From Phocaeicola faecicola (GTDB lineage Bacteria > Bacteroidota > Bacteroidia > Bacteroidales > Bacteroidaceae), in assembly GCF_013618865.1 (NCBI RefSeq), contig NZ_JABSOE010000037.1, positions 1-44,517 on the forward strand: a DNA stretch of 44,517 bases, in the 5' to 3' direction. Each line of letters opens with the position of its first letter. The first letter of the stretch is position 1. Positions 8,130-17,322 of the stretch are shown here, piece by piece. A program made the translations under genes and the position numbers. The notes under the pieces are model-generated. The model ran no database searches. It was not told where the DNA came from and was given only the letters and a program-made list of their open reading frames with translations.

Positions 8130-9740
8130 CTATTTCCATTCATCATGTTGCACAAGCAGCTTATTAGTATCAATCTCGCCTTGTGGAATTGGCCATACAT
8201 TATCCTGAGGACCACGGTAAGCACAGTCATATACTCCGAAACCATAGAATTCTTTGTCATGCTGCATTCGCTTGATGCCATTTTCCCATTCGTCCCATCT
8301 GTACAGGTCGGCAAACCGCAAATCTTCGAACGCCAGCTCAACACGGCGTTCATGGCGTACTATTGCTCTTAATTCTGCCTGAGACAGATGATTTCCTTCA
8401 GCTTTTTCTATAGCTGGCATACCGACGCGGGCACGAACTTCATTGATGTATTTACTAACCTCCTCCTGTGGCATACCTTTTTCTATTTTCGCTTCAGCCA
8501 TTGACAGAAGAACTTCTGCATAACGAATGATATAATAATCAAGACTGCCATCGTATTCGTTTGCTGTATTTTCCGGAGTATACCATTTAAGGATACAGGC
8601 AGTAGACGATGCAGGCAGATTATTAGTAAACTTTTTACCGTTCCATGTCATACCTGGCAGCATCAATGTTGCTTTAAGACGAGGGTCGCGATTTTCGTAT
8701 CTTGCATAGTCAGGGTTAGCCTTGGTATGCCCTCCCTTTTTCAGACTACCTTTAAATAAAGGAGATTTGTTGATAGGCAGTCCATCAGTACAGTAAAAAT
8801 CATCGCACAAATTCATTGATGCTTCAATGGCATTCATTGGAGCCCCCCAGCATACACCGAATGTACTTCCTTCTTTCAGGCCAGGCCCTTTATAGTGTAC
8901 GCTGAGCAGAACTTCATCCGCAGTCTCGTTTCCTTCCTTGAACAGATCTCTGAAGTTTGCTTCATAGTTTGAACCGTCACCTGACTTGAACAACTTTACT
9001 TTACCGATTACATTATCGTATGCAGCTATGGCATCATCCCATCTTTTATTAAAGAGAGCCATACGTCCCATAATTGCATATCCTGCTTCGCGAGTCATTC
9101 TACCTTTAGCCTCAGAACCCTTTTCCGGAAGATTCGGCAAGTTAGCCTTCAAGTCGGCAATCACATTTTCAGCAATTTTAGCCTTCAGCTCTTTAGGGGC
9201 TTCAGGATTCTCCAAAGTCAAAGGTGCTGTAAGATAAGGAACATCCCGGTATAGAGAAGTCAGGTTACAATATCCTAGTGCCCTCAAAGCAATAGCTTCG
9301 GCTTTAATTACATTTTTTGATGCCTCATCCATAGGAATGCCATCCAGCTTAGAGAGAAGGAAATTACAACGTTTAATCAACTCATAATTTGCGTTCCAAT
9401 AGTTAGTGAAACATGCGTCAGTTGTAGCCGAAATTCCTTTAGCAACCGTACTCCCTTTCATCCAGTCTCCCCATGTATGCTGTCCGTTATCGGTGCTGCT
9501 TTCGCGCATCAGGAATCCGAATCCTCCACCATCCACATTGTCATCATACAAATGGTCGGACTGCAAAGCGTCATAACATGATGCAAGTCCCATTAAAGCA
9601 TCACTTTCAGACTGCCAGAATGTATTATCTGAGACCTGATTTGGATTACTCAAATCCAGAAAACTGTCCGAACAAGAAGTTGCAGCAATAAGCAATCCAG
9701 ACAACAACAATCCTCTGTATATATTCAATCTAAGTTTCAT
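8130..9740 (-). CDS. SusD-family glycan-binding lipoprotein
   Basis: A 536-aa surface lipoprotein. The signal peptide ends in ATSC (Cys23). The N terminus SFLDLSNPNQVSDNTFWQSESDA and the repeated alpha-helical (TPR-like) architecture are typical of RagB/SusD. The C-terminal segment includes LRAIVRHERRVELAFEDLRFADLYRW, a hallmark of the family. It captures oligosaccharide outside the cell and caps its SusC partner. It is encoded 18 bp after the SusC gene, and the downstream GH16 suggests a beta-glucan ligand. Confidence 0.95.
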   Translation of the reverse strand: MKLRLNIYRGLLLSGLLIAATSCSDSFLDLSNPNQVSDNTFWQSESDALMGLASCYDALQSDHLYDDNVDGGGFGFLMRESSTDNGQHTWGDWMKGSTVAKGISATTDACFTNYWNANYELIKRCNFLLSKLDGIPMDEASKNVIKAEAIALRALGYCNLTSLYRDVPYLTAPLTLENPEAPKELKAKIAENVIADLKANLPNLPEKGSEAKGRMTREAGYAIMGRMALFNKRWDDAIAAYDNVIGKVKLFKSGDGSNYEANFRDLFKEGNETADEVLLSVHYKGPGLKEGSTFGVCWGAPMNAIEASMNLCDDFYCTDGLPINKSPLFKGSLKKGGHTKANPDYARYENRDPRLKATLMLPGMTWNGKKFTNNLPASSTACILKWYTPENTANEYDGSLDYYIIRYAEVLLSMAEAKIEKGMPQEEVSKYINEVRARVGMPAIEKAEGNHLSQAELRAIVRHERRVELAFEDLRFADLYRWDEWENGIKRMQHDKEFYGFGVYDCAYRGPQDNVWPIPQGEIDTNKLLVQHDEWK

Positions 9741-9758
9741 AATAGTATATTTTATGGT

Positions 9759-12700
9759 TTAAAAGGTTACATTTACACCAAATGAAAAAGATTTTGCATT
9801 TGGATAATTATAGTTGTTTGTATCATTAGCTCCCTTTTCTGGATCCCAGTTGTTAAGCTTGGTGAATGTCAGCAGATTTGTTCCAGCAAAGTATACACGA
9901 AGCTTTGAAACTCCAATTTTGGATATCTGACCAAATGTATAGCCGAACTCCAGATTCTTCAATCGCAAGTAACTTGAATTTTCCAGCCAGAATGAAGAGA
10001 ACTGGTCATTGATAGTATTACCTAATGACGGCATAGAAGCATTAGGATTCTCCGGCGACCAGCGATCGAGCCATCTGTCGGTAAAGTTACCGCGGATATC
10101 AGTAGTCGTTTCCCAGTTATAGCGGTATATTCCTGCTACTCCCTGCCAGAAAGTAGAAAGGTCGAATCCTTTCCAGCTTGCGCCAAGATTAATACCATAA
10201 GTATATTTAGGGAACGGATTGCCGATTATGGTTCTATCAGCAGGAGTGATATTTGCATCATCATTCAGGTCGGCATACATTATATCACCCAGTTTCGGTT
10301 TAGCTCCATGCTGAAGAACCTGTTCACCTTTAGAATTGGTTCTGTTCAGGTCGGCTTCTGTCCTGTAGATACCTATGGCCTGGTAAGCATAATATGCACC
10401 GATAGGTTCTCCTACACGGTTGATAGTTTGTCCGCTGATCCGCTCTTTCAGCCCACCCATATAAAGAATTTCATTTTTTACGTGTGAGAGGTTGAATCCA
10501 GCATACCAGCTCCAGTCGCCTTTGCTGTCATTATAGTTCACGCTCCATTCCCATCCCCTGTTGCGTACTGTACCCACATTCTGATACGGTGCCCCCAGTG
10601 ACCCCAGGAATATGTTTGGCATAGCCAACTGCATAAGAATATCGGATGTTTTCTTATCGAACCATTCAAATGTAGTCTGAATCCTGTTATTGAAGAACCC
10701 CAAGTCGATGGCAGCATTGACAGTTCTGGTTGTTTCCCATTTGATGTTTTCATTAGGGATAGAAGTTGCCACCATACCGGTCTGCGGGTCTTTTCCCTGA
10801 TCGAAGTAGTAGTTACCCAAAGCACCAAGGCTTGCAAGATAAGCATAACTACCTATTTCCTGGTTACCCAACTTACCCCATGAAAAGCGCAGTTTACCGA
10901 ATAGCCACTGATAATCTTCCATAAATGCTTCATTTGTAAATACCCATCCGGCAGAAACAGAAGGGAATGTAGCATACCGGTTGTTCTTAGGCATACGCGA
11001 AGAGCCATCGTGACGCACGTTTACCTCGAAAAGATATTTGTCTGCATAACTGTAATTTATACGCCCGAAGAATGACTGAAGTCTATACTCATCCCTGTTG
11101 CCTACTGCCGACGGGTTCTTTGAGCCTCCATCAAGTTCATAAATACCTTCAGTAGGGAATCCTTCTATACCTGCAGTTGTAGTAGAACGTGTATAACTCA
11201 ACAATGAGTGTCCCGCCAGTATACTAAGATTATGCAAACCAAACTTTTTGTTATAAGTAAGGATATTTTCGTTAGTCCATATAGCTTCTCTCCAAAAATA
11301 ATCCTCCAGTCTGTTGTTGGCTCCAGCTATTTTCAGTTCATTTCCTTCTGCATCATATCTTGCCAGTTCTCTTGGCTTGTAGGTCTTTACAATATTCATG
11401 TTGAATGAATATGCCAGGCTGGTCTTAAACTGAAGTCCGTCTATAATATCAACTCCTGCATAGGCCTTACCATTGAAGCGCCATGTTTCATCTTTACGGT
11501 AACCTTCGTTCATAAACTGAACAGGATTCTTCACCATTTCTGCATTCTTGAGCGAGCCGTCCACATATCCGTAGCGTCCGTTTGAATATTTTACAGGCAC
11601 AGTCGGTCTTGAGAACCACGAAAGGAATCGCATTACACTGGTATCCCCACTAGGAGAAACATATGCCGGCTGGTCTACATTATTCTTGTTACCAGAGATA
11701 TTCACACCAAAATTGAAACGCCCTATCTTGCTGTCAATATTTGTACGGAACGAGAATTTCTCAGCCCCAGTCTGTTTCATTATACCTTCCTGGTTTGAAT
11801 AAGAAAGAGAAGTCATATAATGAGTATTCTCATTACCTCCCGAAACCGACAGGTGATGCTGGTGCATGACAGCATTTCTGAACACCTCATCAAGCCAGTT
11901 GGTATTGGCATAATGATCCGAATCTGAACCGTCTCTCAGTTTCTGCAGTGCCACATCGTCATATGTACCCGGGCTGATTTCATTTTTCATCAATGCCCAG
12001 TTATAAGCATCCAGATAAGTAGGCAGCATCGGCGACTGTATCGTATAGTTTCCGGAATAGTTCACGCTTACTTTCCCGGCCTTTCCTTTCTTTGTAGTAA
12101 CAAGGATTACTCCATTTGCCGCACGCACGCCGTAAATGGCAGCCGATGCCGCATCCTTCAGTACAGAGATGTTTTCTATATCAGCTGACGGAATATCACT
12201 CATTTGTGACAGTGTACCTTCTACACCATCGATAACTACCATAGGGTTGTTGTTACCGAAAGTACCTATACCACGCACACGCACTTCCATGTCTTCTTTA
12301 CCGGCCTGACCACCGTTTTGGCTGATCATCAGACCTGGCATACGTCCCTGCAGCAATGCTGCTGTATTCGATGTGGGGACGTCTTGAATATCTTTGGCCG
12401 ATACAGATGCAACAGAACCGGTCAAGTTAACCTTCTTCTGAGTGCCATATCCAACCACCACAACTTCCTCCAAAGTCTCAGTATCTTCTGCAAGACTGAT
12501 ATTTATATCAGTTTTCCCATTAGTATTTACTTCCTGAGTTTTGTATCCTATATAAGAAACAACCAAGACAGCATTTCTGGATGAAAGATTTAAAGAGAAA
12601 CGACCGTCGAAGTCGGTTATAGCTCCATTGGCTGTTCCTTTTTCCAGAACGTTTACACCAATAAGAGGTTCACCGTTCAAATCAACTACTATACCTTTTA

Positions 12701-12863
12701 CCGTAATATTCTGTTGGGTAACTGAAGTAAGACTGAGGTTGGGGGGCGTACTTGTTTCTGCATAAGAATTAATTGTAACAAGTAAACCTACGGCTACCGG
12801 AATTGACTGTAATAAACATCTCCGCCATGGAGAGTTCATTGTTGAAAAAAGGTTTTTTTTCAT
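9759..12863 (-). CDS. SusC/RagA-family TonB-dependent outer-membrane transporter
   Basis: A 1034-aa outer-membrane importer. After the signal peptide (to about residue 35) come a carboxypeptidase-regulatory-like domain (ITVKGIVVDLNGEPLIGVNVLEKGT, about 52-135), the TonB-box region (EEVVVVGYGTQKK), the plug with the SusC signatures VRVRGIGTFGNNNPMVVIDGVEG and ISVLKDAASAAIYGVRAANGVILVTTKKG, and a long beta-barrel ending in aromatic FSFGVNVTF. It forms a lidded import complex with SusD. It is the first gene of the operon, diverging from the regulator gene at 13166. Confidence 0.97.
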   Translation of the reverse strand: MKKNLFSTMNSPWRRCLLQSIPVAVGLLVTINSYAETSTPPNLSLTSVTQQNITVKGIVVDLNGEPLIGVNVLEKGTANGAITDFDGRFSLNLSSRNAVLVVSYIGYKTQEVNTNGKTDINISLAEDTETLEEVVVVGYGTQKKVNLTGSVASVSAKDIQDVPTSNTAALLQGRMPGLMISQNGGQAGKEDMEVRVRGIGTFGNNNPMVVIDGVEGTLSQMSDIPSADIENISVLKDAASAAIYGVRAANGVILVTTKKGKAGKVSVNYSGNYTIQSPMLPTYLDAYNWALMKNEISPGTYDDVALQKLRDGSDSDHYANTNWLDEVFRNAVMHQHHLSVSGGNENTHYMTSLSYSNQEGIMKQTGAEKFSFRTNIDSKIGRFNFGVNISGNKNNVDQPAYVSPSGDTSVMRFLSWFSRPTVPVKYSNGRYGYVDGSLKNAEMVKNPVQFMNEGYRKDETWRFNGKAYAGVDIIDGLQFKTSLAYSFNMNIVKTYKPRELARYDAEGNELKIAGANNRLEDYFWREAIWTNENILTYNKKFGLHNLSILAGHSLLSYTRSTTTAGIEGFPTEGIYELDGGSKNPSAVGNRDEYRLQSFFGRINYSYADKYLFEVNVRHDGSSRMPKNNRYATFPSVSAGWVFTNEAFMEDYQWLFGKLRFSWGKLGNQEIGSYAYLASLGALGNYYFDQGKDPQTGMVATSIPNENIKWETTRTVNAAIDLGFFNNRIQTTFEWFDKKTSDILMQLAMPNIFLGSLGAPYQNVGTVRNRGWEWSVNYNDSKGDWSWYAGFNLSHVKNEILYMGGLKERISGQTINRVGEPIGAYYAYQAIGIYRTEADLNRTNSKGEQVLQHGAKPKLGDIMYADLNDDANITPADRTIIGNPFPKYTYGINLGASWKGFDLSTFWQGVAGIYRYNWETTTDIRGNFTDRWLDRWSPENPNASMPSLGNTINDQFSSFWLENSSYLRLKNLEFGYTFGQISKIGVSKLRVYFAGTNLLTFTKLNNWDPEKGANDTNNYNYPNAKSFSFGVNVTF

Positions 12864-12946
12864 AGGTTTGGTTTTAGTTAACTTTAAAAAATGAGAATTG
12901 GTCGTTAATAATCAATTTTTGTTTTTTAAGGTATTTTGGTTTATTG

Positions 12947-12954
12947 CAAACCTA
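12947..12954 (-). promoter_or_regulatory. Putative -7 element of the SusC-SusD-GH16 operon
   Basis: TAGGTTTG on the minus strand fits TAnnTTTG, about 85 nt before the SusC start. No good -33 box is visible, as expected for a promoter that needs an activator. The 302-bp divergent region (12864-13165) is very AT-rich and must hold the regulator's binding site, but I cannot point to a clear repeat in it. Confidence 0.45.
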
Positions 12955-13133
12955 AGTAAATCTTTGTTTTACGATTTTAAAAAAATGACTTTTAATTTTA
13001 AGAAAATGACATAAATATATGATTTTCAATATTTGTTTATTTTATCCCTTATTTTCTGACAAAAGCCTGACAATATCTGCCCCTCCTATCCTAAAATAAT
13101 TTTTAATAATGTCATTTATGTAGGTAATATTGT

Positions 13134-13141
13134 TACATTTG
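13134..13141 (+). promoter_or_regulatory. Putative -7 element of the regulator gene
   Basis: TACATTTG matches TAnnTTTG and lies 24 nt before the start codon, which implies a very short leader. Confidence 0.5.
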
Positions 13142-13165
13142 TAATGCTAAACTTAGAAATACAAC

Positions 13166-16100
13166 ATGAAACTATCTCAGATTATATTTTTTATTATAGT
13201 ACTCTGCAGCTTATTTGTAAATGCCTCCAAAGCATTTGCTGATTATGCATATACTCAGATTTATCTGCCTTCCGACGTTCCTTCGGTCGTTCATTGCATT
13301 TTTAAAGACAAGCACGGATTCATCTGGATGGGTACCAGATCCGGCCTTTTCAGGTACGATGGTCAAAATATAAGTGAATACAACAAAGACGAGTCCTCTC
13401 CATTGGGAAACTATATATATAAAATTTTTCAGGATATTAATGGGGAACTGTGGGTATTGACCAATAATGGTATATATATATACAACTATTCGATAAATGA
13501 CTTTACTGCCGTCAACGGCTATGACGGTAAACCACTTATGGCATTTAGTGCCATAAACCATAAAGGAAAGATTATTTTAGGCAGCAAAAATGTGATTTAC
13601 AGTTATGATGCATCAAAAAAAGAGCTGGCAGAACTCATATCGTTTAATGAAATCAACGATTATAACGTATCGGATATAATCATCGTGGGAAATGATTCTC
13701 TTGTGTGCAGCGACCGATGGTACGGTATGAAACTGGTAGACCTGAAAAAAAAGAAATCGGAAAACATTTTCACAGAATGCGAAAAAGACATTATCTGCAC
13801 TTATAAAGACAAAAGCGGGAAAATCTGGATATCATCGTATAACCAGGGGGTAAGATGCTTTGACAAGAAATTCAACCTGCTCAGACATTACTCTAAAGGA
13901 AACTCCGGCATAAGCAGCAATATTGTTCTTAGCATTATAGAACATAAAGGAGATATTTGGTTTGGAACAGACGGAGATGGAATTTCTATATTAGACCAAA
14001 CATTGGGAGAGTTTAAAACTTTAAAACATGTACCTGGTGAAAACAATTATTCTTTGCCCAGCAATTCTATAATCAATTTGTATGAAGACTACTATGGAAA
14101 CGTATGGATAGGAAGCATATATTATGGTTTGGTATGCATACACGAAGTATCCATGCGAACATATAATGATGCTTTGCCGGGCAATAGCAACGGACTCTCA
14201 CAAAGCACAGCCCTGTTTCTGTATAAAGCAGAAGACAACCGTCTGTGGATAGGTACAAACGGAGGGGGAGTGAATGCATATGACATGGATAGCGGAAAGT
14301 TTATTCATTACCCTACTACGTTTGGCGATAAGATAACTTCCATATGCAGTTTCGGCAAGAACAAACTTCTGATATTTAATTTTGCCCAAGGTCTTTTTAT
14401 CTTTGATACCGAGAATGGTACCAAGAAACCTTTTACAATTGTAGATGAGCATATCAATGAAAGACTTTGCCATCATGGGAACTCTGTATTCATCTACCGC
14501 AACACTCCGAATTCAATCTTATTTCTTGCTGACTTTGTCTATTGGTATGACGAGAATACCAGGACTTTTAGTGTCATAAAAGAGAAAAACGGAGTCAGTA
14601 TTAAAATAGGGTCGCTAGTGGCCGTTTCCGGCGATTCAAGATATACGTATCTGAAAGATATCAAAAATATATACAGACTTGATAACAGGGCAAGAGTGCT
14701 GGAACATATTTATGCCGTCCCCGATGGGGTATCGGTTACTTCCGTAAGCATAGACAATTCAGGTATTTTTTGGGTAGGAACGGATAAAGGACTACTATGG
14801 TATGATGCTGCAAACAATTCATCCGACTGGCTGAAAACGGAACTCTTCAAGAGAGTTTCTTCTGTAGTATGTGTAGATAATAAGGTATTGATTGGAGCAG
14901 AGTCCATGCTTTTCTGTTGGGAAAAAGATAAAAGAAAATTCATTTTCTACGGAGAGTCTAACGGAGTTATGCCCAATGAATACATGCCGGACTCCAAATT
15001 TGTCAATACCAACGGGAGTGTATTCATGGGTGGTGTACGAGGGCTTCTTAAGATTGACAGCCTGCAGGATTACGATATGAATTCTACCATATCACTTAAT
15101 CTTTCTGAAGTAGAACTTAACGGCACGAAAACGTTCTTTTCCTCCGATGGAAATATCCCGCATTTCGAAATGTCTGAATCTGGGAGTATTGTTCTGAGGG
15201 TTTTTGCAAACAGCGAAGACATATTCAGAAAGAAAATGTACAGCTTTGGGATATATGGTCCGGGAGTAACAAAAAATATAGAAACATATAATTCGGAACT
15301 TGCCCTACACTCGTTGTCGGCAGGAACATACCGCATTATGGCTTCATGCACAACCCGAGACGGTGACCAGACTAATGAAAAGTGCCTAATGGTACTTAAG
15401 GTTATTCCACCATGGTACAAAACCGGATGGTTTTTCCTGGCATGTATCATCCTGCTGATTATGACTTTTGCTTTTATCAATATGCAGATAATAAGGAAAA
15501 AGACCGAGAAACACAACTTCATTATCAAGGAGCGTGAGAAACAGATGTATGAAGACAAGATACGCTTTCTCATTAACATCAGCCATGAATTAAGAACCCC
15601 TCTGACATTGATTCATGCTCCATTACAGAGAATACTGAAAACAATGGATATGGACAATCGGCTCTATCTCCCTTTGAAAGGTATTTTCAGACAGACACAA
15701 CGTATGAAAAACCTGATTAATATGGTGCTTGATGTAAGAAAGATTGAGGTAGGAGGCTGTAAACTGAATTTGGTTGCAACAGATATAAATGAATATGTAA
15801 AGTACATAGGTCATGACTTTATAGAAGAAGCTAAGGCAATCGGAGGTGATTTGATTTTCAACCTTGATATCGAAGCGGGTATAGCAGAGATAGACAGGCA
15901 GAAGTTCGACAGCATACTGACTAATTTTCTTGTCAATGCCCTAAAGCATTCATCAAGTGGCGGATACATAACTATTTCGACCGAAAATATAGACAATGGT
16001 TGTTTTGTGAGAATATCCGTATCCGACCAAGGCCTGGGATTGAAAAATGTTGATTCCTCACGCTTGTTCAGCAGGTTTTATCAGGGAGCAGGGGAAGAAA

Positions 16101-17110
16101 CCGGAACAGGTATCGGACTTTCTTATTCAAAGATTCTGGTAGAAATGCACGGTGGCAAAATTGGAGCATTTAACAATGATGACAAAGGGGCCACTTTCTA
16201 TTTTGAACTTCCCAGGAGAATTGAAAACAATGCGAAATATGAGTCCGCACACTATTTGAATAAACTTGTTTTCGACTTCAACAGCAAGGAAGACAATAAT
16301 AGCGGAAAGTTAGAAGATATTAATCTTGCTGCCTGCACGGTGATAGTGGTAGATGACAATGCCGATCTAAGAAACTTTCTTAAAGATACTCTAAAAGGAT
16401 ATTTTAAGAAGGTAATTACAGCATCGGAAGGCGAAGAAGCATTTATGCTTACAAGGAGTTACATACCAGATATCATTATCAGTGATGTCATGATGCCTGG
16501 CATGAACGGATATCAGTTATGCAAAGCAATCAAGCAGGATTTCTCTGTCAGTCACCTGCCGGTGATATTGCTCACAGCGAAAGACGACAATGAAAGTAAA
16601 TTAAGCGGATATAAAAATGGGGCAGACGATTATCTTGTGAAACCATTTGATGTTGACATGCTCATAGAAGTCATAAAAAACCGTCTCAGGAACAGGAATA
16701 TCGCACGCAAGGCCTATGCAGACAAAGGACAACTTCCTGTTGCTGAGAACACGACCTTCAGCCAAGTGGATGAATCGTTCATCATCAGACTGAATTCTAT
16801 CATAAATGTGAATATTGGTAATCCGGAACTCGGAGTTAATACTATTTGTGATGAACTGGGTATGAGTCGCACCTCAGTATACAGCAAACTGAAGAATCTC
16901 ACCAATATGGGCATTAACGATTACGTAAACAAGATAAAAATGGAGAAGGCTATAGAGATGCTGAGTACAACGGATATGTCACTTGCTGAAATAGCTACCA
17001 CTATAGGATTTACCTCACAAAGCTATTTCAGCACAGTTTTCAAACTGTATACAGGGAAAACCCCAACTGCATACCGAAAAGAAGTGAGAGGGAAGATCCA
17101 AACCGGGTAG
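13166..17110 (+). CDS. Hybrid two-component system regulator (HTCS) of the beta-glucan locus
   Basis: This 1314-aa one-protein sensor-regulator contains, in order: a signal peptide (1-25); a periplasmic beta-propeller of Reg_prop repeats with many W(I/V)GT motifs (about 30-650); a Y_Y_Y domain (about 655-735); one membrane helix (about 750-775); a histidine kinase domain with HELRTPLT (His807); an ATPase domain with DQGLGL and GTGIGLSYSK; a receiver with phospho-acceptor Asp1107 in SDVMMPG; and a C-terminal AraC-type DNA-binding domain ending in GFTSQSYFSTVFKLYTGKTPTAYRK. HTCS proteins bind an oligosaccharide in the periplasm and activate the adjacent Sus operon, here the divergent SusC-SusD-GH16 genes. 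Its ligand is inferred to be a beta-glucan fragment. Confidence 0.96.
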   Translation: MKLSQIIFFIIVLCSLFVNASKAFADYAYTQIYLPSDVPSVVHCIFKDKHGFIWMGTRSGLFRYDGQNISEYNKDESSPLGNYIYKIFQDINGELWVLTNNGIYIYNYSINDFTAVNGYDGKPLMAFSAINHKGKIILGSKNVIYSYDASKKELAELISFNEINDYNVSDIIIVGNDSLVCSDRWYGMKLVDLKKKKSENIFTECEKDIICTYKDKSGKIWISSYNQGVRCFDKKFNLLRHYSKGNSGISSNIVLSIIEHKGDIWFGTDGDGISILDQTLGEFKTLKHVPGENNYSLPSNSIINLYEDYYGNVWIGSIYYGLVCIHEVSMRTYNDALPGNSNGLSQSTALFLYKAEDNRLWIGTNGGGVNAYDMDSGKFIHYPTTFGDKITSICSFGKNKLLIFNFAQGLFIFDTENGTKKPFTIVDEHINERLCHHGNSVFIYRNTPNSILFLADFVYWYDENTRTFSVIKEKNGVSIKIGSLVAVSGDSRYTYLKDIKNIYRLDNRARVLEHIYAVPDGVSVTSVSIDNSGIFWVGTDKGLLWYDAANNSSDWLKTELFKRVSSVVCVDNKVLIGAESMLFCWEKDKRKFIFYGESNGVMPNEYMPDSKFVNTNGSVFMGGVRGLLKIDSLQDYDMNSTISLNLSEVELNGTKTFFSSDGNIPHFEMSESGSIVLRVFANSEDIFRKKMYSFGIYGPGVTKNIETYNSELALHSLSAGTYRIMASCTTRDGDQTNEKCLMVLKVIPPWYKTGWFFLACIILLIMTFAFINMQIIRKKTEKHNFIIKEREKQMYEDKIRFLINISHELRTPLTLIHAPLQRILKTMDMDNRLYLPLKGIFRQTQRMKNLINMVLDVRKIEVGGCKLNLVATDINEYVKYIGHDFIEEAKAIGGDLIFNLDIEAGIAEIDRQKFDSILTNFLVNALKHSSSGGYITISTENIDNGCFVRISVSDQGLGLKNVDSSRLFSRFYQGAGEETGTGIGLSYSKILVEMHGGKIGAFNNDDKGATFYFELPRRIENNAKYESAHYLNKLVFDFNSKEDNNSGKLEDINLAACTVIVVDDNADLRNFLKDTLKGYFKKVITASEGEEAFMLTRSYIPDIIISDVMMPGMNGYQLCKAIKQDFSVSHLPVILLTAKDDNESKLSGYKNGADDYLVKPFDVDMLIEVIKNRLRNRNIARKAYADKGQLPVAENTTFSQVDESFIIRLNSIINVNIGNPELGVNTICDELGMSRTSVYSKLKNLTNMGINDYVNKIKMEKAIEMLSTTDMSLAEIATTIGFTSQSYFSTVFKLYTGKTPTAYRKEVRGKIQTG

Positions 17111-17155
17111 TTGTTCCTGTATTTTCCCTCATTTCGGAACACATCTAATACAAAA

Positions 17156-17203
17156 TACAAAAAGCCAGCCAATCCCCACAAACACAGCGGATTAGCTGGC
17201 TAA
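17156..17203. terminator. Intrinsic terminator between HTCS and S41 peptidase genes
   Basis: A 13-bp stem (17163-17175 with 17189-17201; one G-U pair) is preceded on the plus strand by A-rich sequence, so on the minus strand it ends in TTTTTGTATTTTG. It serves the S41 peptidase gene and may also stop the convergent regulator transcript. It closely resembles the structure at 51-99. Confidence 0.7.
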
Positions 17204-17322
17204 TTTTATATTATTCACTGAATATCCCTCATTAATATCCAGCCACTGGATACATAATGGCCGAACGGTACTTTTAACATTCAATCAATCTTATCGGACA
17301 GCAATAATTTTAAAAAGGTAAT

